Assembly (NCBI RefSeq): GCF_017654505.1 | Contig: NC_054536.1 | Span: forward strand, 94,590,560 to 94,654,559 | Direction of reading: 5' to 3' | Origin: Polyodon spathula | Lineage: Eukaryota; Chordata; Actinopteri; Acipenseriformes; Polyodontidae | Length of the DNA: 64,000 bases | Shown: in pieces, positions 1 to 13,139 of the stretch | Layout of the letters: every line of letters begins with the position of its first letter | Position numbering within the stretch: position 1 is the stretch's first letter | The notes under the pieces: model-generated | Databases searched by the model: none | Seen by the model: only the letters and a program-made list of their open reading frames with translations | What the model was told of the DNA's origin: nothing | Program-made: the position numbers and the translations under genes

Positions 1-139
1 GTTCCATTCATATTAGTCAACCCTTTTCTTGAACACATTATAATTCATAATATAAAATATGAAGATAGTAACATGGGTTATTCATACATGGCAGTGTAAG
101 TGAGATAGGTTGATGCCTTACCATATGTTTTTAAATGTT

Positions 140-1800
140 TCAAGTTTGTTATTTAAAGAACAGGAGATTTTTTTCTAGGTTTATATGATCTAACAATAAC
201 TTCTTCCTTAGTAGAGCAGGTGGCTTGGAATCTTTCCAGGACGGTAGCACAGCTTTCTTTGCAACTGAAAGAGAGGAAAGGATTAATTTGGGAAGTGGTT
301 TTGTCAGTGAAAGTAGTGAAGTGTCCCCAAGAATTAAAAGTCTATCTAAAATTGAAATATCTATTTTTTTAGACAAATGGGATCAAATGTTTTCCCAATA
401 AGATTTTAATTGGGAGCAATTCCTTGTATTAGGGACCCTGTATCAGTGCCACATCTACAGCATTTGTTTTAATCACTGAAGCCACAGGTAAACATTCATT
501 TAGGGGCAAAATATACTGGCTGTAATAATTTAAACTGAATTGACCTTCACTGTGCAGTAGGAGACTATGAGATGTTGCTCCAAACTCTATGCCAGTTCTC
601 ATCCCAGAGTGTTTCTTTAATATCCGGCTCCCATCATTTCCTTAGCTTATTATTCATTGTGATGAATTTATTATTATGGGAGTCTCTAATTATGACATCA
701 AGTTTAATTACAAATGTATTATGATTAAGAGGGTTAATAAAAATAATTCAATATTAATGGGTGTAAGGTTAATATTACCAGAACTGAGTACATGTGTTAC
801 AGTCTTTTTAACTTGTAACTATGTGCCGGTTTCAGTTGCATCAGTATTGTATTTATCTTTTAAATTCCATAGCAAAGAGAATGTATTGTTGTTAATTAAA
901 TCTCCTGGTCTACTGATTCTCTTAGAACGTCAGTATTCATTTGATAAACACTTTTCCCAATAAGAAAGAACAGGGTTATTCCATATTCCTGAGTTAGAAT
1001 CTAATCTCTTTTCACACTTTACATAGTGTTTAAATAATATTAGCGTTCTTGAAGAGTGGGTTATGTCTTATAGAGGGAGGCGCACCATGCATTAGGATTT
1101 CCTTTAAAGAAAAGGGGCTAGCAATTTCTTGTTTTAGCTTCAGCAAAGAAGGAATATTAAATCAACCACCATGTAAAATGTTTACATTGGGAGGCTAGCT
1201 GGTACCAATATGGGTTTGCTAAATTGATGGTTTTAAAACAATTTATCAAGTTTCAATTTAGGTTTTTTGGAAGACCAAATAAAAACAGAAAACAATGTAT
1301 TTATTGTCTAAAATATGAAAGGGGGGGGGGGGCATAATTTGGCCATAATAATCATTTTAAAAAAGGAGTGGGGTAGTTTATTCCAGTTCTAATTTAACCT
1401 TAATTTTATTTAATGATGGATTTAAATTAACCTGAACCATTTTATCTGCAAATTTAGGAATTACAATGTCTAAATATTTAATACTTTCCGAAGGTAATTT
1501 AAAGGGATGATTAGAATAAGCAGTTGGAAAACAATTTTTGGATAAAAGAACAGCTTCAGATTTTGAGCAGTTCACTCAGTATCCAGAAATGTTTCCACAT
1601 TCTCTAACAATGTTTAGAAGATTGGGCAGAGAATTATGAGGATTACTAATAGTAATTAAAATATTGTCTGCCTAAACCATTGTTTTTAGTTCAGACTTTT
1701 TCCCTACTGCTTGTATAACACATGACTATCTTATTTCACCTGCAAGTGGTTCAATTACTATGTTAACTAGTGAAGTCGAAACAGGGCATCATTGCCTTGT
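140..1800 (-). pseudogene. L1-clade LINE ORF2 relic (reverse transcriptase to C-terminus)
   Basis: This is the decayed 3' half of an L1-type ORF2, the reverse transcriptase that copies LINE RNA at the target site. Reading the minus strand, 1800-1575 resembles the RT palm. The YADD-type catalytic motif near 1670 reads stop-ADN, so both the Tyr and the second Asp are lost. At 1575-1378 the frame NCSKSEAVLLS followed by SIKYLDIVIPK matches the segment after the palm. At 1310-1090 an aromatic run (QCKHFTWW) resembles the L1 connector. At 500-149 the CxxC-type knuckle (CCRCGTDTG) and the AKKAVLPSWK tail are visible, although the paired His is gone. There are many stops and frame changes, and the 5' half is absent. 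The family call rests on motif order recalled for fish L1 elements. Confidence 0.7.
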
Positions 1801-2594
1801 ACAACAGAAAAGTTTAACCAGTGAAACTTATATATTCTAGTAAATATAGAAGCTGTGCGATGTGCATAAAGAGTTTGAATACAATTAGTATATATATATT
1901 CTATTCATTTGTTGAAATTAGGGAACACAATCACATGTGTAATAATGTAGCTTCCACGAGCTTAAATCTGCATATTGTTTTAAGACAATGTTAAAGAGTA
2001 ACATTAAAGAGTGCTCACAGTGGTCAAGCTGTGTGCCTGCCATTTTTACACATAAAACAGCTGCATAGCAATTTTGCTGCACAGCTTGTCTGCCTCCCCT
2101 CCTGGCACCTCTAAAACTTCCACTAACAACTACATCCCACAGAATACAATGTCTTCAGTTACTAGGAAACAGTACACAAGAAAAAACAACCCAACAAATA
2201 TTATCCAATTCGAAGATCAGGTTAGAGGATTGTAGGGGCAGGGAGAAGCCAGAGGACAGGAATAGGATTACAGGTGTATTAAAGGTAATCATGGCAGGGA
2301 GCAGTAGAGGAAAGGAAGTAGAAATGGCTACGGGAGAGGGAGGTGAAAACAGACTGGTACAGGAGGAGTGACAGCATTAATTAATATAAAGACAGAAATG
2401 TATGCAAACCTGGTCTGAAGGAGCCTTCACGTTGGATGCTTGGATAGAAGATTTTGCAGCTGCTCCACGTTGGACTGTCCTTGTGTGGACTACCACAGTG
2501 TAGACTACCAGTTCTTTGGTGATGAAGCCCTTCGGTGAGCTGGCACTGAGTGCTTATTTATATATAGATATTACTTGTCTTGTTATGTCTACAT
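1801..2594. other. No gene seen; purine-rich stretch
   Basis: No convincing coding or RNA gene is seen here. A GA-rich stretch lies at about 2220-2390, with runs such as GGGAGAGGGAGG. The junction with the CR1-type LINE follows near 2595. Confidence 0.5.
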
Positions 2595-3127
2595 TGTATG
2601 TCTTACAATGCAGTAGTAAGACCTCATCTTGAATATTGTGTTCAGTTCAGGTCACCTCGCTACAAAAAAGATATTGCTGCTCTAGAAAGAGTGCAAAGAA
2701 GAGCGACCAGAATTATTCCAGGTTTAAAAGGCACATCATATGCAGACAGGCTAAAAGAATTGAATCTATTCAGTCTTGAACAAAGGTGGCAACGCGGCAA
2801 CCTGATTCAAGCATTCAAAATCCTAAAATGTATTGACAATGTCAACCCAAGGGACTTTTTTGACCTGAAAAAAGAAACAAGGACCAGGGGTCACAAATGG
2901 AGATTAGACAAAGGGACATTCAGAACAGAAAATAGGAGGCACCTTTTTTACACGGAGAATTGTCAAGGTCTGGAACCAACTCCCCAGTAATATTGTTGAA
3001 GCTGACACCCTGGGATCCTTCAAGAAGCTGCTTGATGAGATTCTGGGATCAATAAGCTACTAACAACCAATCGAGCAAGATGGGCCGAATGGCCTCCTCT
3101 CGTTTGTAAACTTTCTTATGTTCTTAT
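2595..3127 (+). pseudogene. CR1-type LINE 3' end, copy 1 (5'-truncated)
   Basis: This fragment encodes the C-terminal region of a CR1-like LINE reverse transcriptase. The frame at 2600-2947 reads RPHLEYCVQF, ALERVQRRATRIIPGLKG and LNLFSLEQRW, then RTRGHKWRLDKG. A frameshift in a T-run near 2948 breaks the final segment, which continues in another frame to a TAA at 3061. The 3' UTR ends in two TTCTTATG units (3111-3127), like the 8-bp tail repeats of CR1 elements. Two further copies are present on the minus strand, at 28582-29262 and 47468-48210. The 5' truncation near 2595 is typical of LINE insertion. Confidence 0.85.
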
Positions 3128-3290
3128 GTCTAAATGTTTCATGTTTTCACTGGGTTTTGTGTATAAAGGTGCAGATTGCATGCTGCTGTGGCCTGTATTG
3201 TTGTGCATGCTGCTGTGGGCTGTGTGGTTGTGTCTGTCATTTCGCGAACTGGATCTTACTGCGGTTGCCTGGCTCCTCTTTCCACTCAAC

Positions 3291-3296
<6 letters not shown>

Positions 3297-3349
<53 letters not shown>
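3297..3349. repeat. (AT)n microsatellite
   Basis: An uninterrupted AT dinucleotide run. Apparent reading frames through it (Ile-Tyr repeats) are artefacts. Confidence 0.97.
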
Positions 3350-3352
<3 letters not shown>

Positions 3353-4458
3353 ACTCACATTTAAATGTAACATTTAAATTAATCCTTGTTTTGAGTTTAA
3401 ATAACACAATGTAGAGGCATCCCCTTGTACTGTAAAAAAGTCCTTGTTGGTCCTTCCATTGGTTCACAGTATTTTATAGACAGTTGTGTGTCACACAAAA
3501 AAAGTGTGTTAGAACTGCAATGTATCCACCTACTGCGTTATTAAAGGATTTTACATTTAAACCTCCTATTCAATATAAATTTAGTTAAATACATTAGAGA
3601 AGCATACGGATTTCAGTTTCATTCTCTATACAAAATTACAATTACAAGCATATAAAACACGTCATAATACAATCAAAGGATAATATTCAAAAATCGTTAT
3701 TAGTTTATAATATTCATTTAAAATACAATAAACTTCCGGTTTATTGGGAAACTTACTTAAAATAACTATTAAACTTCTGTCTACAAGTTATGTAATTAAA
3801 AATGATTCTTAAAGCATTTTAACTAACTTTTAATACAATAATGGTACAACTGCATAGTCACTATAGCTTGGCTTAGGAAATTTTATAACACCAGACAATC
3901 AGATAGCATTTTGGAAGGCAAGCTTCAAAGCATTAACACTATGTTTGGCCTGTGCCTTGGTCTAATCAACAAGCTTTGAAATAGATCTTGTTAAGAATGT
4001 TCTGGAATCGGTGTTAACAACCCAATCACACCAGCATGTCACACAGACAACAGTCTGAATTAAATATCTGGGAAATGCTCATATTAAAATTAATTTAACC
4101 ATGAATTTCCTTGACAGTACATACCGTGATTGACAAACGATAGTTGCACCATTTGCTAAACAAATCAGCTCTCTATCAGAGTCCCCTATGAAATGCTAGT
4201 AGACAAAGCTGTGACTCTGAGTACCGGAGCAGTCCAGGATCTGTTTAATTTGTCAATCAGCATCAAAAAGGTAAGTCACAAAGAGCTGATAGTAATGGTC
4301 TTCCGACAACTTCACTCTATCTATACACAGCAGCTGTCGTTGGCCAATTTCGTCTCAAGAAGTTTCTGCTGTGTTTGACATGCATAAGCATGCTGAGGAA
4401 GGGGCACACTCAAGAGCCATCACTTGGATGCAACATGTACACATAATGATACCTGCTG
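3350..4458. other. No gene seen
   Basis: AT-rich sequence without a recognisable gene, RNA or repeat unit. The part after about 4150 may belong to the gypsy relic that follows, but I could not align it to a known domain. Confidence 0.4.
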
Positions 4459-5175
4459 GACAACCGGTGCTGCCATTGTTTTCACCACAGGATCTTCAAG
4501 ACCACCAATGCCAGGATGAAAGTGTAGAGTGAGTCCTTTACTATGTTAAGAGGAATATGAGACCCTCTCGCCGCAAAAGGGTTAAGGAGTCTGGAGATAC
4601 AGTCAGAGTTTTGAGAGTGGGAAATGCTTGTAGTGAAGATGAGAATTCTGTATCGAGCTTCAAAAGATCTCATCTCTAAAGCTCATGTATTCCAGATTGT
4701 GGTACCACTGTCTCTCCATCATGAAGTCTTGAAAGGAATTTATGATGAGGCTGGCCACCACGCAAGACAGCATTTCTATTGTAACAAACTAAAGAAGGAT
4801 GTGAAGGAATATGTCTGGAGATACAAGAGATGTGTACTCATCAAAGGGCCTGAACCTGAGGCAAGAGCATCATTGGAAAGTATAACAACTTCTGAACCAA
4901 TGGAACTAGTTTGTTTTAACTTTCGGTCAGCTGAAATTTGGTTATTCTAATAACAAGCCTGTAGATGTTCTTGTAGTGACTGACCATTTCATCAGATTTG
5001 CCCAAGTGTTTTTGTGCCGAAACAAGTCAGCTAAAATAGTGGCTAAACAATTGTGGGACAATGAGTTTAGCATCCAAGGATTTCAAAAACACATTCACCC
5101 CCTCTTTGGACTTGAGATCATTTACATTTTGGCAAATGACAATATACTGTATGCCCAAGCTCTTATTCAGTAGCC
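4459..5175 (+). pseudogene. Ty3/gypsy-type retrotransposon integrase relic
   Basis: This is a decayed pol fragment covering the RNase H-integrase linker, the H2C2 zinc-binding domain and the start of the integrase core. The linker lies in the frame beginning at 4461 (QPVLPLFSPQDLQ) and holds one stop near 4530. The reading then shifts at about 4630 into HHEVLKGIYDEAGHHARQ. In the zinc domain the first Cys of the final CxxC is Tyr (YKRC), so zinc binding should fail. The first catalytic Asp of the DDE core is Asn (VCFNF). A further shift near 4940 gives VLVVTDHFIRFAQVF, a hallmark of the core. The second Asp region (IHPLFGLE) has also lost its acid. No LTRs were found beside it. Confidence 0.75.
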
Positions 5176-5416
5176 AAAGGCTACACAACACAAGCTATGC
5201 AGTAAGTGGAGGCTTCAAGGTTAAGCAGCTCACTTTTGTATCATTCATCACTTCACTGGTCAGTACTGATTCATTTTGGGGGGACAGACTAATTAAAAAA
5301 AATGTCTGAGGACAACCTGTAGAAAAGGATAAACAGCAGGAAGTCTTGATTTAGTAGTTGTATTATGCACTGGAAGAAATGTAATCAGTTGAGCTTGGCG
5401 GTTTCTTTTCCTTCTG

Positions 5417-5604
5417 TTCAAATCAAAGTTTATTTATATAGCGTCCTTCTTACAGTTGTATCTCAAAGCATTTTACAGGACAAAAATATTCACATTTATA
5501 AAAACAAAACAAACATGTCAAATGAAAAAAAGTTTAAGAAACATAATGTAAACACCAGTAACTATACTAAACATATATATGGTGCGAATAAAAATACAGA
5601 TACA

Positions 5605-5657
<53 letters not shown>

Positions 5658-5855
5658 CATACATACATACACATATGCACACACATACATATTATAAAAA
5701 TGCCAGCTCAAATATATTTTAAGCCTGGTTTTGAAAACAGATAGATCTCATCTTCAATCAAGTATTGGTAACTCATTCCAAAGTTTGGGGGCTCTGTATC
5801 AAAAGACCCTTCCTCTCCATTTAACATACTTTATTTTAGGGATTACCCTTAAACT
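5417..5855 (-). repeat. L2-type LINE/SINE 3' region with ATAAA-type tail
   Basis: At 5417-5480 the plus strand reads TTTATTTATATAGCGTCC and later CTCAAAGCATTTTACAGGA. Reversed, this is the familiar fish LINE tail pattern in which a TTTGAGA box precedes GCGCTATATAAATAAA. The text at 5770-5830 (AACTCATTCCAAAGTTTGGG) matches a sequence that often accompanies this tail in fish genomes, by memory. A microsatellite interrupts the element at 5610-5690. No coding domain is visible, so the clade is uncertain. Confidence 0.45.
5610..5690. repeat. (AT)n then (ATAC)n microsatellite
   Basis: An AT run to about 5652 followed by ATAC/ATGC units. It lies inside the L2-type repeat. Confidence 0.95.
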
Positions 5856-5862
5856 GTTTAGA

Positions 5863-5991
<129 letters not shown>

Positions 5992-6117
5992 GAGACTGTA
6001 TATTTGAACAAAGCAAATTTGAACTAAATTCAAATATATTCGAAGCATTTATAGATAAACAGCAATCCAGAGCAGCTAGCAGCAAGCTGTTTCTCATGTA
6101 GGTTATATTCGCTTTTC

Positions 6118-6215
6118 TAAAACCCTGGTCCCGGAGGCTCTTCTGGTTTATGTTTCAACCAAGCTTTTCAGTTACTTAATTGAAACAATTATTGGCTTAA
6201 CACATCAAATTAACA
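6118..6215 (+). repeat. Dispersed repeat, CCTGGTCC-GGAG family, copy 1
   Basis: AACCCTGGTCCCGGAGG, then GTTTCAACCAAG, then TTACTTAATTGAAAC occur in the same order as in copies at 16409-16602 and, reversed, at 48440-48600. Together these mark an interspersed family. Its class cannot be settled from this copy alone. Confidence 0.5.
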
Positions 6216-7290
6216 TGTGTTTCAAATTTGTAACCATTGATGGTGTAAAAACACCTATAAAACTTGCAAGATTGGGGCTATAGGAAAAAATATATATATA
6301 TTTAAGTGTAAAATACAAGCCAAGAATATTGCTAGTGCTAGTAAGAAAACGTATTGGTTAAAACTCCTTTAATAACTCAGGCTGTAAATCAATGGCTAAT
6401 AGATTAGTGGCTGGTTTCTCAGTGTCAGCACTAATTCTTAGACTGTAATTCACTTTGTGTATGAAAAAGTAGACTTGATTTAGTATATATAGTTTTTATT
6501 TTATTTCAATTTTTACATAAATTTACACATATTACATTACAGTGGTTAACAATGTATCAATTAAAAAAAGTGTATTAGAACACCTCAAGATAACAACAAT
6601 AAACCCACTGTTAACAGGTTACATGGCTCATAAAAACAAACAAAAAAACCCACACAGGTGGGAGGGGGTATTCATTTTCAAAATAATGTCAGCCAGGACA
6701 GAACAAGCTGTTGACCAAGTGTCAACCATCCCTACATGAACTCCATTCAGCTTGGCTGTCGTCCTTTCAAGGTGTACTAGATCCCTGAACATGCCCAACC
6801 ACATACAAGAAAGTATGCATTTTATTTAAATTGAAATCAACAATACCGCATATTAATTGATAACTTTAACAAATTTGGAAATGCAAAAAATTAAAAAAAA
6901 ATATTCAAAAGTAAAATGACAAATACAATTGAAAGGTGCATGATGTGTTTTTTTCCTCTGTGCTGCAGATTCCGTGCTGTACAGCTTGTTCTTCCAAGTC
7001 TGTCAAAGTAAACACCCTTCTCCCAGCCGTTATCTTTAAGCTATAGCTGAGTGTAGGATGTTTACATTGACTGAAACCTGGTATTTCATAGAGAGAAAAA
7101 ACTAAAATCTCCAGAGGTCGTTAGGGGTTGGAACAACAGGCAAAACTAGCTCCTTAGTGTGCGACCCAGATTTTAATACTTAAAATAACTTGTGCTAATA
7201 ATGCATATGATTCACAACGTTTCTACACAACTGGATATATGCACTGTATGTTTAAATGGAAATGTGACATTGCAGGCAAAAGCGATATAG
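6216..7290. other. No gene seen
   Basis: AT-rich sequence with short A-runs. No gene or clear repeat was recognised. Confidence 0.4.
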
Positions 7291-7292
7291 AG

Positions 7293-7340
<48 letters not shown>
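7291..7340. repeat. (GATA)n microsatellite
   Basis: About 12 perfect GATA units. Confidence 0.97.
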
Positions 7341-7342
<2 letters not shown>

Positions 7343-8261
7343 ACACTTCTTTTTATTTTTTGCATTTCCCAGTTGGGTATGTTTTTTACACACACACTGG
7401 AAATGGCCAGTGCATGTTAACTTGTTCACACCTGAGGCACTTATAATGGTAAAAGAGATTTCCCAATAATAATTAGTGAAATCTAAAGAATAAGTTGATT
7501 GGAGTACACACACACATGTATTTTTTGGTTGCTCAAGCAGTTGTTCCTGTTCATTTTCATGAAGTACAGTAAGCAGTCGGCAGCAGCAAACATCTCACTG
7601 AAAGCTAATATCTCTTTACAGCTTCCAGTCGGGGGTGTTTACAGCAACAGACTACAAGGTTTACAGTTCTGGAGGCAGAGGAGATTTGAGGATGAAATGA
7701 TAATCCTCACAGGTGAACTCCTCCCCCTCCCACCAAAACAGCAGTATCTCCACTGTCAGTATGCAATAATACAACTTGACCATGTTACAGAATGAACACT
7801 GTCTACAAGAGATTGTGAGAAGAATAATAAAAAGCAGGCACAGCTGAAAGGCAATATTATTTTTAATTATGGTATGAGAAAGTTCTTCTTTAGCACTTTG
7901 AACGGAATGTAGAAACTGTTGTAAAACACTTTCTTCTATATAGCATAGTTACATTTTTTACCTATTTATTCATGTAAAATTATAATAAGCAAAAACAAAC
8001 TAATAAATTAAATGACAAATACCAGCTAATTAAAAGACAGTAGAAACTCCTTTAAAAAGAGTAAGGGGTTCCTAAAAATAACGTTACACATCCTCACTGT
8101 TTAAACATACTAGTAATTTTTCTTTTCATTAGTAGCATCCTGAGAACTCTTTACACATATACCTTTAAAGTCTGTTTCAAATGTGGTACGGAACAGAAAA
8201 GCCAGAGAATTCTTTGTTTATTTATTTGATTTTTTGTAATTGCTGCTCTTGCAGTGATTTA
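7341..8261. other. No gene seen
   Basis: No convincing coding region. The 98-codon frame at 7499-7795 has no recognisable motif and lies in unremarkable sequence. Confidence 0.35.
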
Positions 8262-8345
8262 GAGCAGTGATTCTCACACTTACTGGACCTCACCCCCCAT
8301 TTCCTCTAGTCTGTGGTACTTGACGCCCCAATCGTTTATTTTAAC
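8262..8345 (+). repeat. hAT-like transposon terminus
   Basis: AGAGCAGTGATTCTCACACT resembles the CAGTGGTTCTCAAAC ends of Charlie-like hAT elements and the inverted end near 39300. No partner end was located, so the element extent is unknown. Confidence 0.35.
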
Positions 8346-9478
8346 GTTTTGTTTATGGACTTTGTGATACCTGCATGGTGGGCCTCTTCAGCAATAGTTG
8401 TATATACAGCATATCAACAATAACAATCAACCATTTTGTTACACACTTTCTAACACACTTTCTAACAAAAAAAAACAACAAAATTGCTTAACATAAAAAA
8501 AAGAAGAGTCCTACTACAGTAGCAGCCTGTGTACACTGCATCTGGGTTTCCGCTCGCATCATCAATTCCAGATTTTATAAATCCATTGATGGAAATGTCC
8601 TGTCTACTTTTAAGGTTTTCAAGCAAATTGGCTTTGTCACTGCCACTCTCATGTCCACTTTGATATCTGACACATTATTCCTCTTGTCCAGCGTTTCTTT
8701 AACCGGTTCTTATATACCAGTCTGACAGAGGGCGGGTTCGCTATGAGCTGCAACCCTACGATTGGTGAAAGTATTATTGCCGATCCAATCGGAGAGTTGA
8801 AAATAGACTTTACAGTTATAAGTGTAAAAAGTTGTCAGGATGTTAACAATGAAAACTCACAGGAACACTACTTAAACAGTTGTGGCAACACGTGGGGAAT
8901 AATGCTATATTTTCTGGAACCCAGCTACTTGTTCTTTAAGGACTAATGGCCATGATCCTGGAACCCGACAAAATTAATTCCGATAGACACACCATGAAAA
9001 TGTATAAACATGCAATGTGCTAACAGCTTAATGTTTAAATTAAACAACACAAAGAATTTGAGGGTACAAATGGGCAACAAGAATAAATGTACAAAAGAAA
9101 TTCATAAGATCAAAAGTGAGTCTTCTGTTAACCGACAAGTATTTTCTAACAAACTCCAGTGTCTCACTAGTTGGTGCATTAGTGACTGCAACTGCAACTA
9201 GACTCTGGTACCATGTGCCTTCAAGGTGTGTCGAAGTTCCAAACTGCTAAGCGGTTTGCAGCTGAAACCGCCACGTGAACCAAGTGATTCAATAAACAGA
9301 TTGCAGTAATATTTAACAGGAATGGGAACACCAACATGCTGTACTTTTTGTCCACATATCATATCAAGGTTACAATCCATAGAATTCCCAAGTCATGGTA
9401 AATTATTATTTGAATAAACCATAAAAACTTTGCATTACACATTATGGGCATCAATTTAAACCTCTGGAAGTCATTTTT
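8346..9478. other. No gene seen; small promoter-like cluster at 8700-8800
   Basis: No gene was recognised. At 8725-8800 a GGGCGGG box lies beside an inverted CCAAT (ATTGGTG) and a direct CCAAT. This could be chance or an old promoter. Confidence 0.3.

Positions 9479-9532
<54 letters not shown>
9479..9532. repeat. (TA)n microsatellite
   Basis: A TA dinucleotide run with no transposon terminus seen beside it. Confidence 0.97.
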
Positions 9533-9535
<3 letters not shown>

Positions 9536-12265
9536 CTCAGGGCAACAGTGTTGAATTAAACTAGAAGGAAGAGAAATACATGTCTCTAAGTGGGTGGCAT
9601 TCCCCAAACAATGTTCAAGGGTAAGCTTAGGGTTACGAGGCAAATGCATGCAGTTTCCATGGACACAAAGCTGGCCTTCGTTGTTTTGAAGGACACCAAG
9701 CTGAGTAACCACTATCAGACTAACAAAGACTTCTCCAGAATGATTACATGGTTTGATACAGCTATTGAATTGGTAAATAAATGTATGCAGAATCCAACTT
9801 CAAATAATAGCATGGCCACAGTATAGTACACTATATCATGTACTACAGCAGAGCAGGAAAACATAAATAAAGTTGATTTGACAAGTCTGTAAGCGTGTAA
9901 CCCTGAAAAATGACCTATTCAGACAGTGGGTATGATGAGCAGCAAAAGGGCTCCATTTTCATGATAAAATTAGGAGTGGGGGTAGATTTCTGAGAACTGA
10001 ATGTTGTTTTTACATGCTCCAGTTGTTTTAAATGCAGCTCTTACTTACCTTTTGTGTAGCACTTTCAGATGACGTTTATAAAACTCCAAACCTGCACATA
10101 TTCAACCTTTGGGTCCGGTAACAATCCCTACAGTTTGCATGGCACAGTATGTGTTCAGACTGTAGTAACTGCAGGGCATGAAAAAACATTACAATGAATG
10201 ATAAACTGAATGCATAACAATTCTGCTGATCATCCCCAAACAAAGAAAAATGCACTTTGGAGCATCAAAGCCCCTGCAATACAAAATAGCTGAATAAAGA
10301 ACGGGTACTTGGTTTTAATCTAAACAGTTTAATACTTCTATATGTTCCAAAGAAACAATCACTGAAATATTCGGATTCAGATTCTGTGCCTGACTGAGGC
10401 CAAGCTTCTGTGCAGCAACACTAGCTTCTGCTCGACTTCTTAGGGTTCAGCGGGAGTCCGAGTGGTTCCAGTACACTGCTCAACTTAAACTGGCTGTTCC
10501 ACTGAAGCAGCTACAGAAGCAGGGATATTCTTACATCTGTCCGTCTGCCTGCCCCACCCAAAGTTAGTTTAGTGTGCACAGTTATGTCAAACATGATTGA
10601 CAAGAAGAGCTTTGTTATATTAATTAAAAATGAGAATACGAAAAAACTGGAAGTAATGACAATACCCGGAATCAGCATTCTCTCCAAAACTAAAATGCAC
10701 GCATTTGACACAATAACTGGGAACAACTTTTGCAAGTTACAATCACGAATATCAACCTCAACTGAGACTCCAACATTTCAAGGTAACCCTATCATCTTGA
10801 GAGCATTCTTGCAAAGCATTAACAGAAGCATATTTGCGCCTATCTTGCAGCTGATTCTCCGATTTCCCGCTGTAAAAATGCACGTCTCATTCATACAAAG
10901 CTCGCTCGGGTGTCAGCGATTCTACTGTTACAGGGTGGGCGAAGCAGATGTCTGGTGATTCTGTCTCTCTGGAGAGTGCTGCTCATGAAATTTCCAGATT
11001 TTAACTCATTGTATAATTGAATAACCAGTGAAGCACAATCTTTCTGCATTACTTAGCGTATAAATACTCCGGTAAACAAATAAAAATCACAATACTCATA
11101 CTTTGACGTTTTTTGTTTTATTTCTCTTAAAACAACCATTTCAGAAATAATCATCAAGCATTTTGAAACTGGTAAAAATGTAATCAAAATATTAGTCAAA
11201 AATGCATTAAGTGTGTAAAGACAACATACCATGTGCATTTTATTCATCAAGTAACTTCACTCACATCTCTGCTGAAACTCAACCAGCTAAAAAAAAAAAA
11301 ATCTGATTATCTATAGGAGTTTTGCTGTCATTCCATTGATCATGTATCAATACCATTGATCATGTATCAATACCATTAAAAGATCATATTGCCAATCATC
11401 AACATGTAGAGCACAAGAAAGCAAATAAGACGCTGAAAAACAAAGGTATTGTACTGCGCTCAGGCAGGGCTTTCCCCAAGTATGGAAGCCAAATTAAAGT
11501 TGTGTTTAATTACTGTTTCTATTTTTTCTAGCTATACATTCCTTAAAGGAAAGTGATCGCTTTATTGTGTAAAGGATGTAGTCACTGCACTACACACTGT
11601 TGTTTAATAAGACATTCTGTATGGAGACACACCTCTTGTTAAATTTAGCAAATAACAAGGATGCAGAATTAGCAAAGAAACAATTGGGAGGATTAATTCT
11701 GTGTTTTTGTCAGCGTTTCATATTTTATCCTGGATACTGTGATGCCAGTAAAACGCTAAACTTAACTTGTGGAGTACTGTGCATAGGATTACTCTCACAT
11801 GACATTGCTGGACTGGTGCTAAACTGTAATATTTGTTATTGTTATTGTAATGACAGCAACAAGATAAACAGGTCTTTTCAGAACACCTTCATTTGTAGAC
11901 TGAAGACTGTAAATACGATTCTCACAACAGTCCTGGAAATTTGTTTTCTGAACTGTTGTTATATAATTCATAGGTTTTCCTGCTTATTGTAATGCCAGCA
12001 ATGAAACAAGGGATGTTTATAAACATGATCACATGCAAGTGTCTTCAGGTGCTTTATTTACTATCACAGCAACAAGTCTGATTAAAAATCTTAGCTAAAA
12101 ACAAAAATGACACCTTGTCTTACTTTAAAACCCGAAGGGCAGGCACGCAACAATGCAAATACAATTACAAAATCTCTGCAACATCACACTGTACACAACG
12201 CCAAACTGCAAGGACGATCCTGGAATTCCCTGTCTTAACCGGTGAAACTTAAACTGCATGTGTTT

Positions 12266-12267
<2 letters not shown>
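9533..12267. other. No gene seen; one 20-bp tandem duplication
   Basis: Several open frames occur, the longest being 128 and 130 codons at 10572-10958 and 11600-11992. None shows a domain, a splice context or a credible composition. A perfect 20-bp duplication (CCATTGATCATGTATCAATA twice) lies at 11333-11372. Confidence 0.4.
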
Positions 12268-12320
<53 letters not shown>

Positions 12321-12328
12321 CAACAACT
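12268..12328. repeat. (AAT)n microsatellite
   Basis: AAT units end in a short AAC run. Confidence 0.96.
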
Positions 12329-12524
12329 AGGCTTCAATAAACTTCACTTCGCTAACAAGATGTTACACACATAAATCATGTTTTGGAATCACGCACGTTT
12401 GTTTGTAAATGGCTAAACGTTGATAACGAATCGTGGTTGGGCATTCAGCGGTTTAATGCACACTTTACACTACTATGGCCTGGTGATAAAGACCACACTT
12501 AACGGTCACAAATCAAACAAATTC

Positions 12525-12525
<1 letters not shown>

Positions 12526-12571
<46 letters not shown>
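12526..12571. repeat. (ATA)n microsatellite
   Basis: A second trinucleotide run of the same motif, about 200 bp from the first. Confidence 0.96.
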
Positions 12572-13139
12572 TTGCAAAAGTATCAATTTAAAAACAACTA
12601 AACAGTAACTCATGTGGTAACCTTACTGACAACAGGTACCGGGATGTTAGATTCAAGGGCTGGCTATCCGAACCAGGTCATCGGTTCGGGTATGTAGCCT
12701 AGGATTCACAGCCCGCTCACATTAAAGCAGTCAGTCGCCTGCTTCTCCTATACGTTATATACCGGGAACTCGTTTAAAAGGTGTACCTCCGAAACTACAC
12801 GACCACAATTTAATTTGAGCACTGCTGACATTTCGTGGTTAAATGTTAACTCTCACTCAGCACAGTATTAGTAGTCCTAGTATACATGTCTATACTTTTT
12901 GACTACACTACTGATAATTGTACGCTTAAGGATACCTCGTTAAGCAAACAGTAAGTTGTCACGCTATTAAAGCAGTGTAGAGTCACCCAACTCGAACTCC
13001 CTTGGCTACAGCCTATGACCCCTGTGTAACTTAAACCCGAGAAAACACGTAAACTTTCCCACGACATTGTCAATCCTTACCCGACACCACCACGTACATC
13101 CTTGTTCTTCCATATAAATGCATATTCCACTGATATAGT

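Noticed and set aside
3116..3467. Overlapping frames rich in Ile-Tyr here and at 5731-6101, 15696-15987, 53141-53435 and 63546-63766
   Set aside because: They translate (TA)n microsatellites on both strands; no gene context.
8530..8700. Possible coding remnant inside a hAT element
   Set aside because: Translation in all frames gave no recognisable domain.
10572..10958. 128-codon open frame
   Set aside because: No recognisable motif; overlapped by an opposing frame; nothing supports coding.
11600..11992. 130-codon open frame, Cys-rich
   Set aside because: No domain, no splice or start context, and it is a chance-length frame in AT-rich DNA.
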